From Anaerolineae bacterium (lineage in GTDB: Bacteria; Chloroflexota; Anaerolineae; Aggregatilineales; UBA3940): a stretch of DNA of 64,000 bases. Location: positions 96,596 to 160,595 of the forward strand of contig JAFGOY010000002.1 of NCBI GenBank assembly GCA_016926255.1, given 5' to 3'. Under the pieces are notes generated by a model. The model was given only the letters and a program-made list of their open reading frames with translations, did not search any database and had not been told where the DNA came from. The position numbers and the translations under genes were made by a program. This document shows, piece after piece, positions 23,441 through 30,435 of this stretch; position 1 is the first letter of the stretch; every line of letters begins with the position of its first letter.

Positions 23441-23830
23441 TCACCTCGAACCAATCTCGCGTTCATAAGCCTGCACCAGGTGGTCGATCTCATCGCGGGT
23501 ACGGCGCAGGTTGTCGATCCAGTCGGCGAGATGCTGTTCGCCAGCGGGGAGTATCCGGTATACCCGCCGCTGCGGCCCCTGGCTTTCCTCGCCCGTACGG
23601 GACGCTACCCACCCCGCTTCCTCCATCTCACGCAGGGCACGGTAGACCAGGCTGGGATCGATCCCCCTGCCCCTGAAGCCGAACTCGTCAAGCCCATCGA
23701 GCAGGCTGTAGCCATGACCTTCACCCCGGTACAGCAGGAACAGCAGACAGGGCCGCAGGAAGTTCATCACCCCCTGGCGGCGTCCCTGACCGCGCCCTCG
23801 TCCGCGCCCGCCTCCTCGTCCACCTGGCAT
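23441..23830 (-). CDS. PadR-family transcriptional regulator
   Basis: A 129-residue PadR-type winged helix protein: Gly/Arg-rich N-terminal tail, then FLRPCLLFLLYRGEGHGYSL, the recognition region IDPSLVYRALREMEEAGWV and the C-terminal helix DEIDHLVQAYERE. The similar Gly/Arg-rich MPGG start of this protein and of DUF5320 is notable. ATG at 23830 follows GGAGG by eight bases. The perfect palindrome overlapping its own promoter (23877-23897) suggests autorepression and control of the cluster downstream. Confidence 0.88.
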   Translation of the reverse strand: MPGGRGGGRGRGRGQGRRQGVMNFLRPCLLFLLYRGEGHGYSLLDGLDEFGFRGRGIDPSLVYRALREMEEAGWVASRTGEESQGPQRRVYRILPAGEQHLADWIDNLRRTRDEIDHLVQAYEREIGSR

Positions 23831-23865
23831 AGACCGATCCTCCACACTAGTCGACTTTCGTCTAT

Positions 23866-23897
23866 AGGATAATTGTCTATTGACAAAAAGTCAATAG
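23866..23897 (-). promoter_or_regulatory. PadR promoter with overlapping palindromic operator
   Basis: On the minus strand TTGACT (23889-23894), exactly 17 bases, then TATCCT (23866-23871). The perfect inverted repeat CTATTGAC-AAAAA-GTCAATAG at 23877-23897 covers the -35 and part of the spacer, the classical position for a repressor site. Confidence 0.8.
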
Positions 23898-23954
23898 CAC
23901 CCGGAGTGCATCTGCTTGAAACAGGTATGGAATTGAGCGGAGGAAAACCAAACT

Positions 23955-24085
23955 ACAAATTTCACAGATATTTATCCGCGAATTGCGCGAATAAATTGAC
24001 GGCCCGGTTTGCGTGGGGCCATCACCACTGATACGATAGTCCCTGGGCCGGACACTTCCAAAACATGAGCCTTTGATATAAAAGT
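23955..24085. other. Conserved element B, upstream of DnaJ-domain gene
   Basis: The part 24010-24065 matches element A at 15700-15785 at about 80 percent (shared word GGGCCGGACACTTCCA and the block before it). The part 23955-23995 (ttcacagata with GCGAATTGCGCGAAT) resembles 5430-5510. Between 23900 and 24110 no gene is seen. Confidence 0.6.
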
Positions 24086-24110
24086 CCTGCTGTACGGATG
24101 GCATTTACTA

Positions 24111-25013
24111 ATGAAAAACTACTACCGCATCTTACAAGTTGACCCACAAGCTGAACAAGAAGTAATCGACGGTGCCTATAGACGGCTAATGCGCAAATAC
24201 CATCCAGACGTTTTAACACCGGAAGAACGTAATTCAGAAAAGGTTCTACGCAAGGTTCAGGAGTTTAATGAAGCCTATGAAATATTAGGTGATGTCCAGA
24301 AACGGCAAGAATATGATCGTCTCTATTCTGAGGAGACCCAACAGGATTCCGAACCTTCAATCGAAACGATTTCTGCCCCGGCTAAGGCTGAAATCGAGGA
24401 ACGGATTTACCTGGTAAAATGCTCAACAACAAGAAGAACGTTCAAATTGCGGCTGGGACGGCGGAAAGGGTGGAGTGGCCCATTTGTGGTAATGGGAATA
24501 GAGCCGCTGGAAGAGCCTCAGGCTTTACCGGTACCAACTAAAGGCAAACGCACCGGCGGATTCATGAAGCAGTTCAGGGCTTCCCTTTCTCGCAAACATA
24601 ACAATTCCACCATAATCGACCGTCAAGCTCTACCTGACTCAGATGAACTTGTACAAAGCCTTTATGATGAGGCAAACACATTGGGGATGGGCGATATAAA
24701 TTGGGCAGGTCTCCGGTGTCCAGATTGTGCGGGGCAGATTACCAACCCGAATGGCACAACCGCGACCTGGAGCATGTGCGGGACGTGCCATCACTTGAAG
24801 TGTGTTGGTAATGTAAAGAAAAGACCAGATGGTTACTATTCTCATTGTCCATGGTGTGGTGCAACAAACAAGTTCACTCGTTCCGTAGCTACCGGCACCA
24901 AGGATCAATCGATTCTTCGTGGCAAATATGACGAGAAAAGAGTAGAAGAACGTGAGTTGCAGCACCTGTCTGATCAAGAACATAAGTTGTTAGACAGCGA
25001 GGATCACCAATAA
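24111..25013 (+). CDS. DnaJ-domain protein with C-terminal zinc ribbons
   Basis: A 300-residue protein: J domain at residues 1-68 with the essential HPD motif (RKYHPDV), a charged linker, and a C-terminal Cys-rich region with four CxxC knuckles (CPDC, CGTC with a following HLKC, and CPWC) from about residue 205, likely two zinc ribbons. J proteins recruit DnaK; the ribbons probably choose the client. This architecture is not that of canonical DnaJ or CbpA, so no symbol is given. GC content is low compared with neighbours. Confidence 0.85.
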   Translation: MKNYYRILQVDPQAEQEVIDGAYRRLMRKYHPDVLTPEERNSEKVLRKVQEFNEAYEILGDVQKRQEYDRLYSEETQQDSEPSIETISAPAKAEIEERIYLVKCSTTRRTFKLRLGRRKGWSGPFVVMGIEPLEEPQALPVPTKGKRTGGFMKQFRASLSRKHNNSTIIDRQALPDSDELVQSLYDEANTLGMGDINWAGLRCPDCAGQITNPNGTTATWSMCGTCHHLKCVGNVKKRPDGYYSHCPWCGATNKFTRSVATGTKDQSILRGKYDEKRVEERELQHLSDQEHKLLDSEDHQ

Positions 25014-25057
25014 TAATGGGTACGATAATCTGTGCCCTCGTTTTGTGCGTGATGGAT

Positions 25058-25306
25058 AACCCCCTCTGGCCGACTGCGTCGCCCATCTCCCCCAGTATTG
25101 GGGGCGATCAAGGTTGGGCTGGTTTGATACGATTACGGATGAACACAAAAAGGCGGCCAGTGGGCCGCCCTTATTCATTCGGCTGTATCTATTCGACAGG
25201 TCACGAACGCCGATTCCACCTGTAGGGGCATCCCTTGTGGCCGACCGAAGGTCGACCCCAGGGCGGGCGACGACCTTCGGTCGTACAGACCCGCCCCTAC
25301 GAGATG
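25058..25306. repeat. Dispersed repeat plus second-family palindromes
   Basis: 25058-25130 is a copy of the double-hairpin repeat (stem CGAC-TGC-GTCG, then CCCCCAGTATTGGGGG). 25146-25168 holds a GGCGGCC/GGCCGCC hairpin, possibly the terminator of the DnaJ gene. 25221-25306 belongs to the second family (GTAGGGGC at one end, GCCCCTAC at the other; inner arms GACCGAAGGTC and GACCTTCGGTC). Confidence 0.7.
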
Positions 25307-25384
25307 GGATCGCTTCAAGAATCGCCAGAATCACAAGATTCATTTATTGCACAGCCCAATGCAACGCCGCCCCCTTCTTTCTCC

Positions 25385-25432
25385 TTGACAACTGACCAGG
25401 GGTCATTTATACTATCAACTGACCAGCGGTCA
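25385..25432 (+). promoter_or_regulatory. Near-consensus promoter with two tandem operators
   Basis: TTGACA (25385-25390), 17-base spacer, TATACT (25408-25413). The palindrome TGACC-AGG-GGTCA (25393-25405) fills the spacer; TGACC-AGC-GGTCA (25420-25432), a perfect inverted repeat, covers the start site. Centres are 27 bases apart. Such a strong promoter with two sites indicates tight repression, probably by a TetR-type regulator that is not encoded next to the gene. Confidence 0.85.
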
Positions 25433-25467
25433 TTTATCCGAATAATCATAACACTGGAGGGTCGTTA

Positions 25468-26241
25468 GTGAACAACGTCGCATTGATTACCGGTGCAAGC
25501 AGCGGCATTGGCCTGGAGCTTGCCCGGCAGTTCGCTAAAGATAACTACGACCTGGTGCTCGTCGCCCGGCGCAAAGAAAAACTTGACGCCCTCGCCGCCG
25601 AACTCAGCGATCAGCATGGCATCGAGGTGATGGTGCTGCCAAAAGACCTTTCCGATCCCGCCGCGCCCTGTGAAATCCACGACGAGTTGCAGCAGGCCGG
25701 AGTCGAAGTCGAGGCGCTGGTCAACAACGCGGGGATCAGCGTTTATGGGCCGCTGGCCGAATCCGACTGCGGGAAAAACCTGGACGTGATGCAGATCAAC
25801 GTCAATGCTCTGACGCACCTGACGCACCTGTTCCTCCCCGCAATGGTCGAGCGCGGGCACGGGAAAATCGTCAATATCGGCTCGACCGGCTCGTTTGCCC
25901 CCGGCCCGCTCAACTCGGTCTACTGCGCGACCAAAGCCTACGTCCTGAGCTTCACCGAGGCAGTCGCCGAAGAGCTGCGGGGCACCGGCGTCACCGCCAC
26001 AGTCATCTGTCCCGGTGCGACTCATACCGAGTTCGCCGGGAAATACGGCGTCGAAGATACGCCGATCTTCCAGCACTCGATGAGTGCCGCACAGGTCGCC
26101 GAGATCGGCTACCGGGCGGTCAGGCGCGGTCGGAGAGTCGTCGTCACCGGCTTCCGCAACCAACTGCTGGCCTACTCGATTCCCTTTGCGCCGCGCAGCA
26201 TCGTCGCCAGGGTCAGCAAGCGGTTGATGAGTAATGCATAG
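25468..26241 (+). CDS. Short-chain dehydrogenase/reductase
   Basis: A 257-residue classical SDR of the DltE/YdfG-like group: nucleotide-binding TGASSGIG at residue 8, NNAG motif, catalytic Ser in NIGSTGSF and YxxxK as YCATK. It reduces or oxidises a carbonyl/alcohol with NAD(P)H; substrate unknown. The start is GTG at 25468, seven bases after GGAGGG. It stands alone between a repressed promoter and a terminator, so it is a monocistronic, inducible gene. Confidence 0.92.
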   Translation: MNNVALITGASSGIGLELARQFAKDNYDLVLVARRKEKLDALAAELSDQHGIEVMVLPKDLSDPAAPCEIHDELQQAGVEVEALVNNAGISVYGPLAESDCGKNLDVMQINVNALTHLTHLFLPAMVERGHGKIVNIGSTGSFAPGPLNSVYCATKAYVLSFTEAVAEELRGTGVTATVICPGATHTEFAGKYGVEDTPIFQHSMSAAQVAEIGYRAVRRGRRVVVTGFRNQLLAYSIPFAPRSIVARVSKRLMSNA

Positions 26242-26257
26242 CAGCCTCTCAAGCGAT

Positions 26258-26289
26258 CAAAAAGACGCCCTCAAACGAGGGCGTTTTTT
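26258..26289 (+). terminator. Terminator of the SDR gene
   Basis: GACGCCCTC-AAAC-GAGGGCGTTTTTT: a perfect GC-rich stem followed by six T residues, 17 bases after the stop codon. Confidence 0.9.
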
Positions 26290-26416
26290 GTTCTGGCAGC
26301 CCAAAAATGATAGCTATGCCAGATCGCATGATATTTATCCGATCAAAATTTGCAATCCGCATTATATTTACGATATTATATATTTAGATATGTATATATA
26401 TCACTAAATAAAAGAG

Positions 26417-26770
26417 ATGCCCATGACCGAACTGCCTCAAAAAGAAATATACAAACTGCTGGCCCACATATTCGGCGCAATGTCTGACCCCAGCCGTGTG
26501 CAGATTTTGTGCGTCCTGAGCAGCAATGCCTCCTGTGTCAACGACCTGTCTAATACCCTTGACCTGACACAGCCAGCCACCTCCCGCCACCTGAAAATCC
26601 TGCGCAACAGCGGGCTGGTCAATGCGGAACGCGATGGCCGTTCGATCAATTATTCGCTGGCCGACCCCCGCATTGTCGACATCCTCAGGACCGCCCGTGA
26701 CATCCTGGCCGATCAGCTGGAAAGCCAGGGGCAGCTCAGCCAGGACGTCCGATTTCAGATTCGTTCGTAA
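26417..26770 (+). CDS. ArsR-family regulator of the sulfur cluster
   Basis: A 117-residue ArsR/SmtB-type winged helix protein; recognition helix region DLTQPATSRHLKILRNSGLV, wing AERDGRSINYSLADP. It has two cysteines eight residues apart (Cys32 and Cys40), not a classical metal site; a thiol or persulfide sensor role, as known for SqrR/BigR, would suit the adjoining SQR gene but the cysteine positions differ. An AT-rich imperfect palindrome around 26375-26402 may be its operator. The start could also be the ATG at 26423. Confidence 0.88.
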   Translation: MPMTELPQKEIYKLLAHIFGAMSDPSRVQILCVLSSNASCVNDLSNTLDLTQPATSRHLKILRNSGLVNAERDGRSINYSLADPRIVDILRTARDILADQLESQGQLSQDVRFQIRS

Positions 26771-26794
26771 AGTTAGTCTACGGAGCAGCATTTA

Positions 26795-28027
26795 ATGAAA
26801 ACCCTGTTAATCCTGGGAGCGGGCACCGGTGGCACGATGGTTGCCAACAAGATGTCCGAACAACTCGACATGAGCGAGTGGAAGATCATCATCGTCGACC
26901 GCGATGAGAACCACTACTATCAACCCGGGTTCCTCTTCATCCCCTTCGACATCTACACCCCCGATGACGTCGTCAAGCCCAAGCGCAACTTCATCCCGCC
27001 CTGCGTCACGATGATCCACTCCGATATCGAAGTCATCGAACCCGACCAGAACCGCGTCAAACTCAAACGTGATAACAAAGTCATCAACTACGACTACCTC
27101 GTCATCGCCACCGGCACCCAGGTTCACCCGGAAGAAATCGAGGGGATGACCGACGGCGGCTGGCATCAGAACATCTTCGACTTCTACACAGTCGAAGGAG
27201 CCACCGCCCTGAGCCGCTATCTGAAATTCTGGAAGGGCGGTCGGCTGGTTCTCAACATTGCCGAAATGCCGATCAAGTGCCCGGTCGCACCGCTTGAATT
27301 CATGTTCCTCGCCGACTGGTACTTCCACGAGCAGGGCATCCGCGACAAAGTCGAACTGGTCTTCTCGACCCCCCTCCCCGGCGCGTTCACCAAGCCGCGC
27401 GCATCTTCCATCATGGGTAACATGCTCGAAGAGAAGGGCATCTATCTTGAACCTGATTTCGCTATTGGCGAGGTCGACTCCACCAACCAGAAGATCATCT
27501 CCTTCGATGGCCGCGAGATCGGCTACGACCTGCTGGTCACCATCCCAACCAACATGGGCGCGGAGGTGATCGACCACTCCGGCATGGGCGACGAACTGAA
27601 CTACGTCCCCACCAACAAGCACACCCTCCAATCCGACAAATGGGAAAACGTGTGGGTAATCGGCGATGCGACCAATATCCCGACTTCGAAAGCCGGGTCG
27701 GTCGCCCACTTCGAACTGGAAATCCTGGTCGAGAATATGCTCCACCATATGGAAGGGCTTGAGCCGCGCGCCAAATTCGACGGGCACTCCAACTGCTTCA
27801 TCGAATCGGGCTTCGAAAAAGGCTTCCTGATCGACTTCAACTACGACGTCGAACCACTGCCCGGCAAATACCCGCTGCCCGGCATCGGCCCCTTCTCGCT
27901 GCTTCAGGAATCGCCGGTCAATCACTGGGGCAAGATGATGTTCCGCTGGATTTACTGGAACATCCTGCTCAAGGGCGGCGAGCTGCCCCTCGAATCGCAG
28001 ATGACGATGGCCGGTAAGTGGGCCTAG
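26795..28027 (+). CDS. sqr: Sulfide:quinone oxidoreductase-like flavoprotein
   Basis: A 410-residue FAD-dependent pyridine-nucleotide-disulfide-type oxidoreductase: GAGTGGTMVANK at the N-terminus, ATGTQVHPEEIEG, and IGDATNIPTSKAGS for FAD. Cysteines at 70, 162 (IKCPVAP) and 336 occur; the last two fall where SQR enzymes keep their redox pair. It would oxidise sulfide to polysulfide or persulfide and pass electrons to the quinone pool at the membrane. The neighbours (DUF1641, TusE-like, DsrE-like) support the assignment. The exact SQR type is not decided. Confidence 0.85.
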   Translation: MKTLLILGAGTGGTMVANKMSEQLDMSEWKIIIVDRDENHYYQPGFLFIPFDIYTPDDVVKPKRNFIPPCVTMIHSDIEVIEPDQNRVKLKRDNKVINYDYLVIATGTQVHPEEIEGMTDGGWHQNIFDFYTVEGATALSRYLKFWKGGRLVLNIAEMPIKCPVAPLEFMFLADWYFHEQGIRDKVELVFSTPLPGAFTKPRASSIMGNMLEEKGIYLEPDFAIGEVDSTNQKIISFDGREIGYDLLVTIPTNMGAEVIDHSGMGDELNYVPTNKHTLQSDKWENVWVIGDATNIPTSKAGSVAHFELEILVENMLHHMEGLEPRAKFDGHSNCFIESGFEKGFLIDFNYDVEPLPGKYPLPGIGPFSLLQESPVNHWGKMMFRWIYWNILLKGGELPLESQMTMAGKWA

Positions 28028-28041
28028 TACAGGAGGCTTTG

Positions 28042-28716
28042 ATGGCTTTACAAACGACAGCCAGCACCGACGAAATCGCCCTGCTGCACCAGAAGGTTGA
28101 CCGGCTCACCGAGCTGCTCGAAGCGCAGGAGCGCCGCCAGCAGGAGCTTGAAGAACTCAAGGACGACGTGCTCCCGCTGATGACCCACGCCATGTCATTG
28201 ACCATCGAGGAGTTGGACGATATCGGGATGGCCTTCCGGATGGAAGACCTGCTGTATCTCGCCAAGCGTCTGCTCCGTAACACGACGATGTTCATCAAGC
28301 TGATGGATCAGCTTGAAGCGGTGGCGGCCCTGAGCGAAGAAGCCGAATTGTTAGGTAAGCAGGTCTTCGCCAACCTCGTCGAAACGATGGGCAAGCTAGA
28401 AGCAGAAGGTTACTTCGCCTTCATGCGCGGCGCGTACCATGTGCTCGATGGGGTCGTCCACGCCTTCGATGAGGATGATCTTAAGGCGCTGGGCGACAAA
28501 ACCGTCCCAATGATGAAGGGCGCGGTCGATGCCCTCACCGATGAATCGGCAGTGCCGGACAACGTGTCGCTCTTTTACCTCGCCCGCCAGATGAACGATC
28601 CACAGGTTCGGCGGGGGATGGCACGCATGTTAAATCTAGTCAAAGCGATGGGAGAACTGCCGCCAGCGGCGAGTAGTTCGAACGTGAAAGCTGAGACCTC
28701 TAACGCAAGCAAATAG
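28042..28716 (+). CDS. DUF1641 protein, SQR partner
   Basis: A 224-residue helical protein with an N-terminal coiled coil (LHQKVDRLTELLEAQERRQQ) and the DUF1641 core (VLDGVVHAFDEDDLKALGDK, then LARQMNDPQVRRGMARML). DUF1641 genes commonly accompany SQR genes; the function is unknown but a scaffold or membrane partner is plausible. AGGAGG precedes the ATG at 28042 by five bases; an in-frame start eight codons upstream would overlap SQR. Confidence 0.85.
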   Translation: MALQTTASTDEIALLHQKVDRLTELLEAQERRQQELEELKDDVLPLMTHAMSLTIEELDDIGMAFRMEDLLYLAKRLLRNTTMFIKLMDQLEAVAALSEEAELLGKQVFANLVETMGKLEAEGYFAFMRGAYHVLDGVVHAFDEDDLKALGDKTVPMMKGAVDALTDESAVPDNVSLFYLARQMNDPQVRRGMARMLNLVKAMGELPPAASSSNVKAETSNASK

Positions 28717-28720
28717 TAAT

Positions 28721-28729
28721 TGGTATAAT
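28721..28729 (+). promoter_or_regulatory. Extended -10 element before the TusE-like gene
   Basis: TGGTATAAT, an extended -10 consensus, 37 bases before the start codon, directly after the DUF1641 stop. It may give the sulfur-carrier gene an extra internal promoter. The -35 region is poor. Confidence 0.5.
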
Positions 28730-28765
28730 CTACCGTAAATATCTTAATTGTTAGGAGAATTAGAA

Positions 28766-29080
28766 ATGGCTGAACTAGCACCCGTACTGACCAGTGTGGA
28801 ATTTGATGAAGAAGGTTACATGGTTGATGCCAATGCCTGGACCCCGGAAATTGCCGAAGCAATCGCCGCGAAGCTGGGCCTTGAACTGACCGACCGCCAC
28901 TGGGTGGTGATCAATTTTGCCCGCAGCGAATTCGAATCCATCGGCGAGGCACCGACCCTGCGCCGCATCACCAAGCAGACCGACGTCAATACCAAGGAAC
29001 TTTACGCCCTGTTTCCCGGCGGCGCGGCAAAGGTCGCGGCGATGATCTCAGGCCTGGGCAAACCAACCGGCTGCATCTAA
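28766..29080 (+). CDS. TusE/DsrC-family sulfur-carrier protein with a single C-terminal Cys
   Basis: A 104-residue TusE/DsrC-type protein: DEEGYMVDANAWTPEIAEA, HWVVINFAR, and the flexible C-terminal arm ending KPTGCI. The penultimate Cys, which carries the persulfide, is present. The second Cys found in true DsrC about eleven residues earlier is Ala here (AKVAAMISG), so the protein resembles TusE and should not form the intramolecular trisulfide of DsrC. AGGAGAAT lies before the ATG. It probably receives sulfur from the DsrE-like protein or SQR product. Confidence 0.88.
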   Translation: MAELAPVLTSVEFDEEGYMVDANAWTPEIAEAIAAKLGLELTDRHWVVINFARSEFESIGEAPTLRRITKQTDVNTKELYALFPGGAAKVAAMISGLGKPTGCI

Positions 29081-29081
29081 A

Positions 29082-29190
29082 TCCTATCCGAAAATTCACT
29101 TCGTTCGTTTCGGATAGGAATGTCAAAGACACCGTTGGTAGGGGCAGGGCTTGTCCCTGCCCAATGGGTACCCACAAGGGTGCCTCTACG
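29082..29190 (+). repeat. Hairpin and second-family palindrome between sulfur genes
   Basis: 29082-29119 forms a 12-bp stem (TCCTATCCGAAA with TTTCGGATAGGA) directly after the TusE-like stop. 29137-29195 is a second-family repeat: GGGCAGGG-CTTGT-CCCTGCCC, then GGGTACCC and CTACGAGA. The word GGATAGGA recurs at 29199. This separates the DsrE-like gene from the rest of the cluster. Confidence 0.7.
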
Positions 29191-29247
29191 AGACGGATCG
29201 GATAGGAAACCAAACGCAAAACGTAGAATTATCTTCTGGAGACAATA

Positions 29248-29748
29248 ATGTCTAATAACGGAAACGGCAGCCGCAAGCTGTGCATCGTCGCCTCGAAAGG
29301 CTCACTCGACATGGCCTACCCGCCGCTGATCCTGGCGAACGCGGCCCGCATGAGCGGCATCGAGGTCGACATCTTCTTCACCTTCTGGGGCCTCGATATG
29401 ATCACCCTGAGCAAATACAAGAAGCTCAAGATGTCGGCGGTCGGCAACCCGAACCTGAGTATGGCCCCCTATATGCCCCAGGTCTACATCCCGACGTGGC
29501 TGGGCGCGATCCCCGGCATGAAGCACCTCGCTACCTGGATGATGAAGCGCGAGATCGAAAAACTCGACTTCCCGCCCGTCGACGAGTTCATCGAGATGGT
29601 ATCCGACGCCGGGGCCAATCTCTACGGCTGCAAGATGTCGATGGATATGATGGGCCTGACCGCCGACGATCTCTTCCCGGAGGCGTCGGTGCTGGGCGCG
29701 ATGGAATTCCTGGAGCTGTCGGAAGGCGCACAGGTTTTGTTTGTATAG
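29248..29748 (+). CDS. DsrE2-like sulfur-transfer protein
   Basis: A 166-residue DsrE/DsrF/peroxiredoxin-like family protein: KLCIVASKGSLDMAYPPLIL at the start, IEVDIFFTFWGLDM, a hydrophobic middle region, and the conserved Cys in NLYGCKMSMDMMGL (about residue 128) expected to carry a persulfide. DsrE2-type proteins relay sulfur between rhodanese, TusA and TusE/DsrC proteins. Here it closes the SQR cluster. Confidence 0.88.
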   Translation: MSNNGNGSRKLCIVASKGSLDMAYPPLILANAARMSGIEVDIFFTFWGLDMITLSKYKKLKMSAVGNPNLSMAPYMPQVYIPTWLGAIPGMKHLATWMMKREIEKLDFPPVDEFIEMVSDAGANLYGCKMSMDMMGLTADDLFPEASVLGAMEFLELSEGAQVLFV

Positions 29749-29770
29749 TCGCTGGCCAGTTACCGGCAAT

Positions 29771-29813
29771 AAAAGGGCGAGCGGCGATCCTCTTTTGCCA
29801 CCCGCCCTTTTTT
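29771..29813 (+). terminator. Terminator of the sulfur cluster
   Basis: AAAAGGGCGAGCGGC paired with GCCACCCGCCCTTTTTT (one bulge/mismatch) and a T run, 23 bases after the DsrE-like stop. Its right arm is duplicated at 31657-31678. Confidence 0.8.
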
Positions 29814-29819
29814 GATTCC
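29797..29819. repeat. Left 23-bp direct repeat flanking the RHS/Imm35 block
   Basis: GCCACCCGCCC, then TTTTTTGATTCC. The same sequence with one T fewer occurs at 31657-31678 in the same orientation, so 1.86 kb with the RHS fragment and immunity gene is bracketed. Confidence 0.8.
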
Positions 29820-29842
29820 TCTCTATTCTGACCGGCTTGTAC

Positions 29843-29957
29843 GGGCACGGCGTGCCGTGCCCGGCAGTGTGTAGTTCAAATCATGTAAAACCGCGCCAAC
29901 CCTGATCGCCCCCAATTCTGGGGGAGATGGCTCCGTAGGAGCCAGAGGGGGTTATCC
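29843..29957. repeat. Second-family palindrome and minus-strand dispersed repeat
   Basis: 29843-29862 is a perfect palindrome GGGCACGGC-GT-GCCGTGCCC. 29898-29957 is a copy of the double-hairpin repeat on the minus strand with stem GGCTCC-TAC-GGAGCC; it directly abuts the RHS remnant. Confidence 0.75.
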
Positions 29958-30055
29958 TGTCTTCGCCGTCGGTCGTCTCGGCGAGCACCATCGTCAGCGG
30001 GGTGCCGATGTCGAGCACATAGGTCGTCTCGACTTCATCGACCTCCTGCGCCATC
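29958..30055 (-). pseudogene. RHS-repeat protein remnant
   Basis: A 32-codon open stretch on the minus strand reads like the RHS core motif before the hyperconserved region (TTYVLDIGTPLTMVLAE). It has no start, no continuation, and is cut at 29957 by a dispersed repeat. In an intact RHS protein this part would come before the toxin tip, yet here it lies downstream of the tip and immunity gene, so it belongs to a different or rearranged copy. Confidence 0.65.
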
Positions 30056-30144
30056 CAGTTAGAAAAGTGGTTTCCAACAATGGAAGGAATCCCGTTTTAA
30101 GCAAAATCCTAAACGCTCTTAAACCCTTTCTATTGTTCAGATCG

Positions 30145-30435
30145 TCAACTCTTCTTTTCCTCTCTGGTACGTATGTATTGCTCAATATAGTATTCTAAGG
30201 GTCTGGCTGTACCGGTTACATGAACTGAATAATCATCTTTACTTATGATTAAAGGAGCATTGCCAAACATTTCACGATCCACTTCCCCATTCACAACATA
30301 TCTTTTTGAATTGTAGAAAACTATCCAACCAAACTCTTCTTCCTGAACTCTAATATGCGGTTCATCATCAAGAAAGTTAATTGTTCTCTCAAGATATTCT
30401 CTAGCTATTTGAAATACCTTTTCTTCTGATCTCAT
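30145..30435 (-). CDS. Imm35/YrhB-type immunity protein
   Basis: A 96-residue protein with the pattern of the YrhB/Imm35 family: an N-terminal amphipathic helix (FQIAREYLERT), GWIVFYNSKRYV, GNAPLIISKDDYSVHVTGTA and a C-terminal YYIEQYIR helix. Its ATG overlaps the stop of the RHS toxin tip (ATGA), as expected for a cognate immunity gene that must be made with the toxin. Confidence 0.85.
   Translation of the reverse strand: MRSEEKVFQIAREYLERTINFLDDEPHIRVQEEEFGWIVFYNSKRYVVNGEVDREMFGNAPLIISKDDYSVHVTGTARPLEYYIEQYIRTREEKKS

Noticed and set aside
26807..27925. 372-codon minus-strand open frame opposite SQR
   Set aside because: Antisense of FAD-binding motifs; Asp/Val-rich shadow typical of GC-rich genes.
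28766..29080. Dissimilatory sulfite reductase partner DsrC
   Set aside because: The second arm Cys is absent and no dsrAB is in the window; called TusE-like instead.
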